Positions 1 to 7,635 of a DNA stretch of 13,155 bases are shown here, in pieces (within the stretch, counting starts at the first letter, position 1; the number at the start of each line of letters is the position of its first letter). The notes under the pieces were generated by a model. The model was not told where the DNA came from. It worked only from the letters and a program-made list of their open reading frames with translations, and ran no database searches. Source of the DNA: Cryomorphaceae bacterium (GTDB lineage Bacteria > Bacteroidota > Bacteroidia > Flavobacteriales > Schleiferiaceae); contig JAIUMB010000056.1 of NCBI GenBank assembly GCA_022565745.1, forward strand, positions 1 to 13,155, written 5' to 3'. A program made the translations under genes and the position numbers.

Positions 1-188
1 CTCAATGGATAAAAATCTTCTTCTTTGGCGTTTTTGATGCGATCTAAAACAATTTTCTTTTGCCATTCCGGCACATCAAAATCTTCGACTTCACTTACGG
101 TAACCTCACCAAAATGTTTTGTAAGAAACGCAATGAGCGAATCGAACTTATTGTCTGTAACGTTGATGGTGATGTTTACTTGCTTCAT
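1..188 (-). CDS. Probable type II antitoxin, RelB-like Bacteroidota addiction-module family (3' part missing)
   Basis: This minus-strand gene starts with ATG at 188 and runs off the left edge, giving 62 codons. The N-terminus (MKQVNITINVTDNKF) is followed by a stretch of alternating hydrophobic residues, then an acidic segment and VPEWQKKIVLDRI near residues 39-51, with an acidic tail. This layout (beta strand, DNKF, then 'VPxxxKxxVxxRI') resembles small Bacteroidota proteins annotated as addiction-module or RelE/ParE-partner antitoxins, in which the N-terminal part dimerises and the C-terminal tail wraps the toxin. The partner toxin gene would be expected just downstream, beyond base 1, and is not visible. 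A candidate promoter lies 22-50 nt upstream of the start. The family call comes from recalled sequence pattern, not a search. It could instead be an unrelated small conserved protein. Confidence 0.6.
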   Translation of the reverse strand, partial: MKQVNITINVTDNKFDSLIAFLTKHFGEVTVSEVEDFDVPEWQKKIVLDRIKNAKEEDFYPL

Positions 189-209
189 CGTATATTTTCA
201 TTTCAAATA

Positions 210-238
210 CAAATATATGATATTTTTTCCTAATTCAA
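210..238 (-). promoter_or_regulatory. Candidate promoter for the antitoxin-like gene
   Basis: On the minus strand, TATATTTG (217 to 210) matches the Bacteroidota -7 box TAnnTTTG exactly. A TTG (238 to 236) lies 18 nt upstream, within the usual spacing for the -33 element. Transcription would begin near 204, giving a leader of about 15 nt. The surroundings are very AT-rich, so a chance match is possible. Confidence 0.5.
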
Positions 239-303
239 TTTAACATGCTTTACCTTTGAATATATCAAAAAATGGGTTGCTTAAAACTGACATACAATAA
301 TGA

Positions 304-366
304 AACCACAACTCGCGTGCGCGGCGCAAAAGCCTCGCGCGAGGGAAATGTTGAGTGGGTGTGGTT
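304..366. repeat. GC-rich nested inverted-repeat element between lon and the antitoxin-like gene
   Basis: An outer arm AACCACA (304-310) pairs with TGTGGTT (360-366), and the next four bases ACTC (311-314) pair with GAGT (353-356) across a GGG bulge. Inside it, CTCGCG (312-317) can pair with CGCGAG, and GGC with GCC, around the loop GCAAAA. The perfect 12-bp palindrome CCTCGCGCGAGG sits at 333-344. The block is much more GC-rich than its AT-rich flanks. It lies 62-124 nt past the lon stop codon, so it could act as the lon terminator. It could also be a copy of a dispersed intergenic repeat. Copy number cannot be judged from this window. Confidence 0.6.
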
Positions 367-427
367 ATCTGTGGATCCTTTGTAGATAAACTAATCGCTG
401 TTATTAGAGTACAGAAAACTCAGTTTA

Positions 428-2872
428 CTACCCCTCAAAAGTTCTCGCATCCGCGACTTTTTCCTCCAACATCGCCGCATCCAAAACCTCACGCATTTCC
501 GTAACGTAGGTAAACGATAATCCTTTGAGATAGTCTGCTTTGATGTCATCTACATCTTTGCGGTTGTCTTCACACAAAATGATTTCTTTGACACCGGCGC
601 GCTTGGCGGCTAAGATTTTTTCTTTGATGCCTCCTACGGGCAATACCTTTCCGCGCAAGGTCATTTCCCCGGTCATGGCGATGGATGGCTTGATTTTGCG
701 TTGGGTGTATGTAGAGGCCAATGCCGTAAGCATGGTGATGCCTGCCGATGGACCGTCTTTGGGGGTGGCGCCCTCCGGAACGTGGATGTGTACGTCGTAT
801 TTGGTGAATGCTTCTTCGGGTATTCCGTAGATTTCTGCGTTGGCGCGCAACCAGGCACGGGCTATGGTGGCCGACTCTTTCATCACGTCACCTAAGTTTC
901 CGGTAATGTTGAGCTTGCCACTGCCTTTGGATATGATGCTTTCGATGTAGAGGATGTCGCCGCCGACGGGTGTCCAAGCCAATCCAGCCACCACACCGGG
1001 TAAGTCTTGTCGCTCGTGCTCGTTGGGTTTGTAGCGAAAAATGCCTAACAGTTCCTGCGCTTTTTCCCAAGTTAATTTGCCGTCAAATTCACCGTCATCG
1101 GCTTTGAGTCGGGCAATTTTTCTGGCCAATTTAGCCATGACTTTATTGAGGCCACGAACGCCTGATTCGCGGGTGTAGTGTTCGGTAATCTTTTGCAAAA
1201 CGGTTGTAGACAAAGAAATGGCTTTTTTGTCTAAACCGTGTTCTTTGAGCTGGTCGGGGAGGAGGTGACGCTTGGCAATTTGTACTTTCTCTTCGATGGT
1301 ATAGCCGCTCATTTCAATGATTTCCATACGATCGCGAAGGGCAGGCTGGATGGTTGCCAAGGAATTTGCCGTAGCGATGAATAACACCTTCGACAAGTCG
1401 TAGCCCATTTCCAAGTAATTATCGTAAAACTCCACGTTTTGTTCGGGATCTAATACTTCCAGCATGGCCGATGAAGGATCGCCATGGGCGTCACGGGCCA
1501 ATTTGTCAATTTCGTCGAGTACCATCACGGGGTTGCCTGAGCCGGATTTTTTAATCAATTGCAAAAGCCTTCCCGGCATGGCGCCGATGTAAGTTTTTCG
1601 GTGACCGCGAATTTCGGCTTCGTCGCGCAAGCCACCCAGCGACATGCGGGCGTATTTTCTCCCCAAGGCTTCGGCGATGGATTTTCCCAACGACGTTTTC
1701 CCTACCCCGGGAGGGCCTACCAAACAAATGATGGGGGCGCGTAGATCGCCTTTTAACTTGAGCACGGCCAGGTGTTCTATGATGCGGTCTTTGACGTCTT
1801 CTAAGCCGTAATGGTCGCGGTTGAGGACCTTTTCCGCTCTCGACAAACTGAAATTGTCTTTGCTGTATTGATTCCAAGGCAAATCAAGCATAAACTCCAG
1901 ATAGTTTCGCTGAATGCCATGTTCGGGAACCTGTGGATTCATGCGTTGGAGTTTGAGTAACTCTTTGTCAAAAATGCTTTGTGTTTCTTTGGACCACTTT
2001 TTCTTTTTCGCACGCTGACGCATGTCTTCAATTTCCTTTTCGCTGGAACCACCACCCAATTCTTCTTGGATGGTCTTCATTTGCTGTTGAAGGAAGTACT
2101 CGCGTTGCTGCTGGTCAAATTCTGTTTTTACCTTTGATTGAATCTGATTTTTCACCTCGAGCATTTGCATTTCTTGGGTGAGATGACGCAGCACGTCGTT
2201 GGCGCGTTTGGTCAGGCTATTCTCTTCCAGGAGTTTTTGTTTTTCTTCCACATCGAGGTTGAGGTTGGAAGAAATAAAATTCACCAAAAACGAATTGCTC
2301 TCGATGTTTTTAAGGGCAAATGAAGCCTCGGTAGGGATGTTTGGCGATTCTTTCACGATGGTGGTGGCCACTTCCCTAATGGAGTCCATCAATGCGAGAA
2401 ACTTTGGCGCATCTTGATTGACTTTCTTGTCTTCAATGACCGATACTTGTGCCTTGATGTATGGTTCTGTAGCGGTAATGGCGTTAATGTCAAACCGCTT
2501 TTTACCTTGAATGATAACCGTGATGTTGCCGTCGGGCATTTTAAACAAACGGAGAATTCGAGCAACGGTGCCAACGCGGTGAATGTCGTTTTCTCCCGGA
2601 TTTTCAATAGACTCATCGTGTTGCGCAACAACGCCTATGATTTTATTGCCGCGATTGGCCTCTTGAATGAGTTGCACGGATTTATCTCTGCCTGCTGTGA
2701 TGGGAATCACAACGCCGGGAAATAAAACGGTATTTTTTAATGGAAGAATCGGCAGCTCATCAGGGGTTTGTTCCTCGTTCATCTGCTTTTCATCTTCCGA
2801 GCTCATCAGTGGAATGAATTCAGTATCTTCAGAAATAAATTGGTTGAATTCAAATGTATCTTCAAAGGCCAT
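428..2872 (-). CDS. lon: ATP-dependent protease Lon (endopeptidase La)
   Basis: Lon is a cytosolic homo-hexameric AAA+ protease that unfolds and degrades damaged proteins and selected regulators. The 814-residue product is full length for the family. The N-terminal substrate-binding domain spans roughly residues 38-250 (ELPILPLKNTVLFPGV at its start) and is followed by a coiled-coil linker. The AAA+ module has Walker A GPPGVGKT at 386-393 and Walker B VMVLDEID at 449-456. The C-terminal protease domain carries the Ser-Lys dyad: Ser709 in PKDGPSAG and Lys752 in GGIKEK, placed 43 residues apart as in E. coli Lon. The first ~35 residues form an acidic extension before the conserved domain. The ATG at 2872 has no visible Shine-Dalgarno, as expected in Bacteroidota. 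The gene stands alone and is divergent from the secreted protein gene. I found no convincing promoter upstream. Confidence 0.98.
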   Translation of the reverse strand: MAFEDTFEFNQFISEDTEFIPLMSSEDEKQMNEEQTPDELPILPLKNTVLFPGVVIPITAGRDKSVQLIQEANRGNKIIGVVAQHDESIENPGENDIHRVGTVARILRLFKMPDGNITVIIQGKKRFDINAITATEPYIKAQVSVIEDKKVNQDAPKFLALMDSIREVATTIVKESPNIPTEASFALKNIESNSFLVNFISSNLNLDVEEKQKLLEENSLTKRANDVLRHLTQEMQMLEVKNQIQSKVKTEFDQQQREYFLQQQMKTIQEELGGGSSEKEIEDMRQRAKKKKWSKETQSIFDKELLKLQRMNPQVPEHGIQRNYLEFMLDLPWNQYSKDNFSLSRAEKVLNRDHYGLEDVKDRIIEHLAVLKLKGDLRAPIICLVGPPGVGKTSLGKSIAEALGRKYARMSLGGLRDEAEIRGHRKTYIGAMPGRLLQLIKKSGSGNPVMVLDEIDKLARDAHGDPSSAMLEVLDPEQNVEFYDNYLEMGYDLSKVLFIATANSLATIQPALRDRMEIIEMSGYTIEEKVQIAKRHLLPDQLKEHGLDKKAISLSTTVLQKITEHYTRESGVRGLNKVMAKLARKIARLKADDGEFDGKLTWEKAQELLGIFRYKPNEHERQDLPGVVAGLAWTPVGGDILYIESIISKGSGKLNITGNLGDVMKESATIARAWLRANAEIYGIPEEAFTKYDVHIHVPEGATPKDGPSAGITMLTALASTYTQRKIKPSIAMTGEMTLRGKVLPVGGIKEKILAAKRAGVKEIILCEDNRKDVDDIKADYLKGLSFTYVTEMREVLDAAMLEEKVADARTFEG

Positions 2873-3028
2873 ATTGGATTGTCTTATTGCTTTAGGGTGT
2901 AATGTTTGTCAATTGATGTGCCATAGAAACAATGCTGACGAATTGTTACGGTTTTCATTTACTCTATGACATTGAACGACAAAATGACGTATTTGTTTTA
3001 AATGTAGATGTGCAGTAAATTTGGTGTT

Positions 3029-3036
3029 TACCTTTG
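3029..3036 (+). promoter_or_regulatory. Candidate -7 box for the secreted barrel-like protein gene
   Basis: TACCTTTG is an exact match to the Bacteroidota -7 consensus TAnnTTTG. It would place the transcription start near 3043, about 33 nt before the chosen ATG at 3076. No TTG/TTTG occurs at the expected 17-23 nt upstream, so only half of the promoter is supported. The site overlaps the TTG that opens the longest reading frame (3034), which argues against that TTG as a start. The rest of the 203-nt divergent region shared with lon shows no other clear signal. Confidence 0.45.
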
Positions 3037-3075
3037 TTTGGAAATACGCTAACACTTATAAAATCCACAGCCCTT

Positions 3076-5166
3076 ATGACATCACGGTTGGTCGCGTTTT
3101 TTTTGTTTTTTTCAAGCATGTTGTTGGCTCAATTGCCAAAAACAGCTTTCAAGGAGGTTCAGCTGCGTTTTGATACGTTGAAGCTGAACTATACCGATTA
3201 TCGCATTGCCGATGAGTATGCGTTTATTATGCCAACGCGGTTGGAGACGGAAGAGGTGGAGTTGCGTTTTTACCCCGACTCCTTGCAAGCGTTTAAGCCA
3301 TTGGAGATCATCAGCGGCAAGCATTACGAGGTCACCGACAGTTTATTGATGATTGGTGATCAGTTTTACCGCGTACGACTTTTGTTAAAAGACATCAATG
3401 TAGGTCAGTCATTCTCGATTTTAGTTGCTTTTGAGGAGAAGGGAAAAAGAGCCAATTACGAGCTTCTCATATACCCGTACAATATTCCCAAAATTGCCGT
3501 GGCACAAGAATCCATCGAATTGTTTAATGGCGAGGAGCGTACGGTTGAGATTGTGACGCCCTACCCGGAGTATTTTTCCGTTAATCAAGATTGGGTTGAA
3601 GGGGAGCACGTCGATTATTGGTTGCAAAGAGATGGTGGCGCATTACAGTTGTTGCTTAAGGCAAAGCGAACGGGAGATCATCAATTAGAGGTGCCAACTG
3701 AATTGCGGTTTTTGCGACCGGTAAATGGCAAACTAACTACAGATGGCCCGCCACTTAAAACAACGGTCAATGTTAAACCAACCCGTTTGCGATTTCTCAA
3801 TGTGGATAGAGAACATGTGTTTTTTGATACAGAATCACGATCTGCAGGTGAGATTCAACTTGATTATGATCCGCGTTTGAAGCTAAAAAGCACTTATCGA
3901 GTTGAAGATGTGACGGATGGTGGTGGTCGATTGGTTGCGGAAATTGTTCCCAAATCTACCTTAGGTAACGATAAAATACTGTGTGAGGTGTTTTCTTACA
4001 GTCACCACCGTATTACCGACGGTTATCTCTATATCAAAGATGGTAGTCGTACACTGGCCATGACTAACTTTAATGTGGTTAACCGTCCGCAAATACAAGA
4101 AATAATGATGATGCGAGAGGGTGGGGATTGGACAGAAAACCTCACGGTATACCCGGGTGAAACCGTAGAAATTCGCATTAGGGGTAATGGGTTGAGTATT
4201 TCAAATTTTGATTTTACTCCGTGCAAACAACAGCGCGATACCGTTCGTTTAAGCGACCGGATTGCATTTTATACAGTGACGGTTCCCAAAGACATTGACC
4301 GCAAGAAAGTAAGTGTGTTTTTTAACGACGACATCACGCCTTACGACTTACGTATTCGCGAATATAAGCGACCAGCGCCATTGAACTTTGTGAAAATTGA
4401 TTATGGAGATGGTCGCCGGCGCATCACAGATGACGATATGGATAAACCCATTTTTTATCGTGAAACCATACAAGACATAACCTTGGTTTTTGACCGATCT
4501 GCCATCGATAAGCAAGATCGTTTTTTTGGCATTCAAGAGTTAGAAATTGAGGTGCGTGTTTTGTCTCAGGACAACAAACTCATCGATATTCAAACCATTA
4601 GAAATGTCGTGATTTGTCCAGATAGTACTTCCCCTCGTCATACGTTTTATGACGGCAGCGACTGCGAGCGTGTTAGTTTGAGTTTGAATTCACACTTGGT
4701 GCGCAAGACGTTTACGCTTGATGCGTTTGATCAGGTGTTGATTCAGGTGCGTCACGCCAGTGGAAACGGTCCTAGCCAGCGGGTTCATATTTATGCTGAA
4801 CGCCGTTATAACTTTGATTTGGACTTTAGTTTCCCTGCCGGTTTATTGGCCGTAGATGCCAATGAGTTGTCTGTGGGGAACTTTATTGGTGTAAGTGCTG
4901 CCATCATGGCACAGTTTAAATTTTTCAGTAAACGAAGATTTGGCCAACCCAGTCCTTTTCAAATAGGAGCAGGGTTTTTGGCTTTAAATGCCTTTAATTT
5001 TGCCGAAGACGCAGAGCGTGACTTGGGACTGGTCGTTATGGCTTCTATTGTGCCCGTTAGGCGTAAGAGCTCTTTTAGTTTACCCATTTACATCGGAGGT
5101 GGATACTTCTTCGAGCGACAGCAATTCCTGTTCTTGTTTGGACCGGGGTTACAGATTCGATTCTAA
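3076..5166 (+). CDS. Uncharacterised secreted protein with probable C-terminal outer-membrane beta-barrel
   Basis: I do not recognise this 696-residue protein. The frame is open from a TTG at 3034, but I chose ATG 3076 because it gives a textbook signal peptide (positive TSR, hydrophobic core, cleavage after LLA at about residue 18) and clears the candidate promoter. Residues 19 to about 560 are rich in beta-strand patterns, suggesting several immunoglobulin-like or beta-sandwich domains. One is at about 345-430 and includes VYPGETVEIRIRGNGL. Cys at about 514 and 530 could form a disulfide. From about 578 there are at least six amphipathic or aromatic-rich strands with short turns, ending in GPGLQIRF. 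A terminal Phe and such strands fit a small outer-membrane barrel inserted by the BAM complex. The likely architecture is a periplasmic or surface beta domain attached to a membrane anchor. The gene is single, divergent from lon and convergent with the S46 peptidase. No C-terminal type IX secretion signal is apparent. Confidence 0.85.
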   Translation: MTSRLVAFFLFFSSMLLAQLPKTAFKEVQLRFDTLKLNYTDYRIADEYAFIMPTRLETEEVELRFYPDSLQAFKPLEIISGKHYEVTDSLLMIGDQFYRVRLLLKDINVGQSFSILVAFEEKGKRANYELLIYPYNIPKIAVAQESIELFNGEERTVEIVTPYPEYFSVNQDWVEGEHVDYWLQRDGGALQLLLKAKRTGDHQLEVPTELRFLRPVNGKLTTDGPPLKTTVNVKPTRLRFLNVDREHVFFDTESRSAGEIQLDYDPRLKLKSTYRVEDVTDGGGRLVAEIVPKSTLGNDKILCEVFSYSHHRITDGYLYIKDGSRTLAMTNFNVVNRPQIQEIMMMREGGDWTENLTVYPGETVEIRIRGNGLSISNFDFTPCKQQRDTVRLSDRIAFYTVTVPKDIDRKKVSVFFNDDITPYDLRIREYKRPAPLNFVKIDYGDGRRRITDDDMDKPIFYRETIQDITLVFDRSAIDKQDRFFGIQELEIEVRVLSQDNKLIDIQTIRNVVICPDSTSPRHTFYDGSDCERVSLSLNSHLVRKTFTLDAFDQVLIQVRHASGNGPSQRVHIYAERRYNFDLDFSFPAGLLAVDANELSVGNFIGVSAAIMAQFKFFSKRRFGQPSPFQIGAGFLALNAFNFAEDAERDLGLVVMASIVPVRRKSSFSLPIYIGGGYFFERQQFLFLFGPGLQIRF

Positions 5167-5232
5167 GCAAACTTTAGAAGAACTAATGACTTGCTATTGA
5201 CATACATTGTTGATTCTGTAATATTAGTCAAA

Positions 5233-5270
5233 AAAAGGGCTTGGTTTGAAATTTCAAACCAAGCCCTTTT
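5233..5270. terminator. Bidirectional intrinsic terminator (perfect 38-bp palindrome)
   Basis: The palindrome is exact over 38 bp: an arm AAAAGGGCTTGGTTTGAAA (5233-5251) is followed directly by its reverse complement (5252-5270). The GC-rich base of the stem (GGGCTTGG/CCAAGCCC) is flanked by A-runs on one side and T-runs on the other, so it can terminate transcription in both directions. It lies 67 nt after the stop of the secreted protein gene and 75 nt past the stop of the convergent S46 peptidase gene, which is the expected place for a shared terminator. Confidence 0.93.
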
Positions 5271-5275
5271 CGGTT

Positions 5276-5330
5276 CTGCAAGTATGTCCGGGAGCAATGC
5301 TAGCGATGTTACTTACGCAGCCGGCCGGAC
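5276..5330. other. Structured 3' region of the S46 peptidase transcript with two alternative hairpins
   Basis: One fold pairs GTCCGG (5286-5291) with CCGGAC (5325-5330) and, inside it, GCT and GCG with CGC and AGC around the loop ATGTTACTTA. A second fold pairs CTGC-AAGTA (5276-5284) with TACTT-(AC)-GCAG (5310-5320). The two use overlapping bases and cannot form together. The element sits between the peptidase stop codon (5345) and the shared terminator and is GC-richer than its surroundings. No known RNA family is recognised, and chance pairing is possible. Confidence 0.35.
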
Positions 5331-5344
5331 TTTATAGTCATCTA

Positions 5345-7588
5345 CTATTTAGAGGCGCTTTCGCTATCGGTTTTAATGATTGTCATCTCATCAATCAAAT
5401 TACGTGCACCGGCGTACTTATCAATAATGAAAAGGATATAGCGCGTATCTACTGAGATGGTGCGTTGTACTTCATCTTCAAAAAAGATGTCACCACTCAT
5501 GGCTTCCCAGTTGCCGTCGAAGGCACAACCAATGAGGTGGCCTTTTCCGTTGATAACTGGGCTACCACTGTTACCACCAGTAATGTCGTTGTTGGAGATG
5601 AAATTGATCACCAAGTCGCCATTTTCATCGGCGTATTGTCCAAAATCTTTAGCGTTGATTAAGTCCAAAAGCTTCTGAGGAACGACAAACTCGCGATCGT
5701 TGGGGTTTTCTTTTTGCAAGATACCTCTATGGGTAGTTTTGTAGTTATAGAATGCGCCATCACGAGGGAAGTAGCTTCCAACCGATCCCCAAGTTAAGCG
5801 TAGTGTGCTATTGGCATCGGGGTAGAACTTGCGTTCGGGTTGCATTTTGCGCAATCCGGCAGTGAAGATTCTGTATCCACGAGCCTTTTTATCTGAAGCT
5901 TCTGGGTGGTTGTTTTCACCGTACTGATAAGTGGCGTACAAGTCTTTGGCAGCTATGTAGCCCAAATCTTTGCTCAGTGACTTCTGCTTGGGTTTGTCCA
6001 GAAAATTGTTGAATGATTCTTCGCTGGCAAAAATGCTTTTGCTGAACAGTTTCTCTGCAAAATCACTGAAATCGCCTTTGAATTTTTTCTCCACCACATT
6101 ACCAAAGAATTCAGGGTGAACATCTGAAGGTAGGTTGCTGTGATACAGTGCCAATAATTCAGCGGCCAAGCGCTGATCTATTTCCGGGTAATACGTTTCA
6201 AAGTGTTTGCTGGCCACATTGCGAAGGTTGTCGCGCAACATATTGAGTTTCTCTTCTTTTTCTTGAACCAAAGTTTGCTTGGCCTGCTTGTCTTTTTCCA
6301 ATTTTATTTTCGAATCGTAGTCGCTTTCCGTTTGGAAATAGCGGTCTAGGGCAAACCCACTACGCAAGGAAAAAATAAAAATTTCAGCACCGGAAAGTCC
6401 GGCTTCACGCGCGTAAATTTCAGTTACTGCATATTTATCACTGGTTTCGTAATACTCGCGAATGAGGTCAAGTGCCTGACCGTAGTGCGCTTGCTCATCG
6501 GCGGGGAGTGTTTTTACCCAAGCTTCGTATTTGTCTTCGAGCTTTTTCTTCTTATTGGCCACACGGTTGCGACGCAATTGCTCGCTTTGGCCTTGGAAGT
6601 ACTTCCAGTAGTTGGCCGTACTGGCATATTTACTGGCAAAGTTGATGCGTACTTCGTCATCGGCGTCCATATATTCACGCATAATGGCTAGTTTTACATC
6701 GCGCACATCAACCACTGCTTGGTTGGTTTTGTCGAGTGCTTGTTGGATGCCATAACTGGTACGGTAGCGGTCGGTGCTACCGGGAAATCCAAAGACCATG
6801 GTAAAGTCTCCTTCGCTTACTCCGTCTAAGGAGATGGGTAAGTGGTGGCGAGGCTTCAAGGGGATATTGTCTTCGCTGTACGCTGCAGGTTTTCCATCGG
6901 GGCCACTGTATACGCGAAATAAGGTAAAGTCACCAGTGTGGCGTGGCCACATCCAGTTGTCGGTATCGCCACCAAATTTTCCAATGCTGCTGGGGGGGGC
7001 ACCAACCAAACGCACGTCTGTAAAGCGCTCGTACACCATAAGATAGTACTCGTTTCCGTGAAGGAAGGGCTTTACTTCCGCTTCGTAGTGGGTGTCTTCA
7101 GTGGCTTCTTTGATGATGTCAGCAAATACCTTACGAGCGGCGGCATTTCTTTCAGATGAACTCATGTCTTCATTGAGTTCGGCAGAAACGCGTTCGGTGA
7201 CATCTTCCATGCGTACGAGGAAGCGAACAAACAGTCCGGGATTTGGCTTTTCTTCTTCATAACTCATGGCCCAAAACCCTTCTGAAAGGTAGTCGTTTTC
7301 AACGGTTGAGTGGTTTTGGATTTGACCGTAACCACAGTGATGGTTGGTCAACATAAGTCCGTTAGCAGAGATGATTTCTCCGGTGCAAAATCCGCCGAGT
7401 GAAACTATGGCGTCTTTTAAGCTGGATTGATTGATGCTGTAAATATCTTCAGCAGTAAGCTCTAATCCGGCTTCTTTCATATCGCCAATGTTGAGTTTTT
7501 TAATCAACATGGGCAGCCACATGCCTTCGTTAGCGAAGATCATGGCGGGTAACAGCAGCAAAGCGCTGATGAAACGAATGTACTTCAT
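5345..7588 (-). CDS. S46 family dipeptidyl-peptidase, DPP7-like
   Basis: S46 peptidases are chymotrypsin-fold serine exopeptidases that release dipeptides from the N-terminus of oligopeptides in the periplasm, feeding peptide catabolism. The 747-residue product has a signal peptide with cleavage after residue 19 (PAMIFA|NEG). The catalytic triad can be placed as His84 (TNHHCGY), Asp220 (WPRHTGD) and Ser674 (TGGNSGSP). Asn211-Trp212 and Asn326 match the residues known to hold the substrate amino terminus in this family. The residue 18 positions after the catalytic Ser is Gly692 (FDGNWE). In DPP11 the equivalent is Arg (acidic P1 preference), so a DPP7-like preference for hydrophobic or aliphatic P1 is inferred. 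A charged helical segment rich in Lys and Glu occupies about 330-460, as expected for the family's alpha-helical domain. The gene follows the dehydratase gene by 47 nt and has its own candidate -7 box. Confidence 0.95.
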   Translation of the reverse strand: MKYIRFISALLLLPAMIFANEGMWLPMLIKKLNIGDMKEAGLELTAEDIYSINQSSLKDAIVSLGGFCTGEIISANGLMLTNHHCGYGQIQNHSTVENDYLSEGFWAMSYEEEKPNPGLFVRFLVRMEDVTERVSAELNEDMSSSERNAAARKVFADIIKEATEDTHYEAEVKPFLHGNEYYLMVYERFTDVRLVGAPPSSIGKFGGDTDNWMWPRHTGDFTLFRVYSGPDGKPAAYSEDNIPLKPRHHLPISLDGVSEGDFTMVFGFPGSTDRYRTSYGIQQALDKTNQAVVDVRDVKLAIMREYMDADDEVRINFASKYASTANYWKYFQGQSEQLRRNRVANKKKKLEDKYEAWVKTLPADEQAHYGQALDLIREYYETSDKYAVTEIYAREAGLSGAEIFIFSLRSGFALDRYFQTESDYDSKIKLEKDKQAKQTLVQEKEEKLNMLRDNLRNVASKHFETYYPEIDQRLAAELLALYHSNLPSDVHPEFFGNVVEKKFKGDFSDFAEKLFSKSIFASEESFNNFLDKPKQKSLSKDLGYIAAKDLYATYQYGENNHPEASDKKARGYRIFTAGLRKMQPERKFYPDANSTLRLTWGSVGSYFPRDGAFYNYKTTHRGILQKENPNDREFVVPQKLLDLINAKDFGQYADENGDLVINFISNNDITGGNSGSPVINGKGHLIGCAFDGNWEAMSGDIFFEDEVQRTISVDTRYILFIIDKYAGARNLIDEMTIIKTDSESASK

Positions 7589-7616
7589 AAGTGTATGGTT
7601 TTATTTTTAATGGGGG

Positions 7617-7624
7617 CTAAGGTA
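7617..7624 (-). promoter_or_regulatory. Candidate -7 box for the S46 peptidase gene
   Basis: On the minus strand TACCTTAG matches seven of eight positions, counting the two free ones, of the Bacteroidota box TAnnTTTG. It lies 28 nt upstream of the peptidase ATG, between it and the dehydratase stop codon. No clear -33 partner is visible, so the peptidase may equally be read from the upstream operon. Confidence 0.3.
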
Positions 7625-7635
7625 CGAATGCCCAT

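Noticed and set aside
540..830. Plus-strand open frames antisense to lon
   Set aside because: They are shadows of the lon coding sequence; lon is unambiguous across its whole length and the antisense products resemble nothing.
2980..2987. Possible lon -7 box (minus-strand TCATTTTG)
   Set aside because: It misses a conserved base of TAnnTTTG and has no -33 partner at an acceptable distance, so I did not list it as a promoter.
5185..5226. ACTAAT..ATTAGT inverted repeat after the secreted protein gene
   Set aside because: Only six AT-rich pairs separated by a loop of about 30 nt; expected by chance in this composition and the real terminator lies just beyond.
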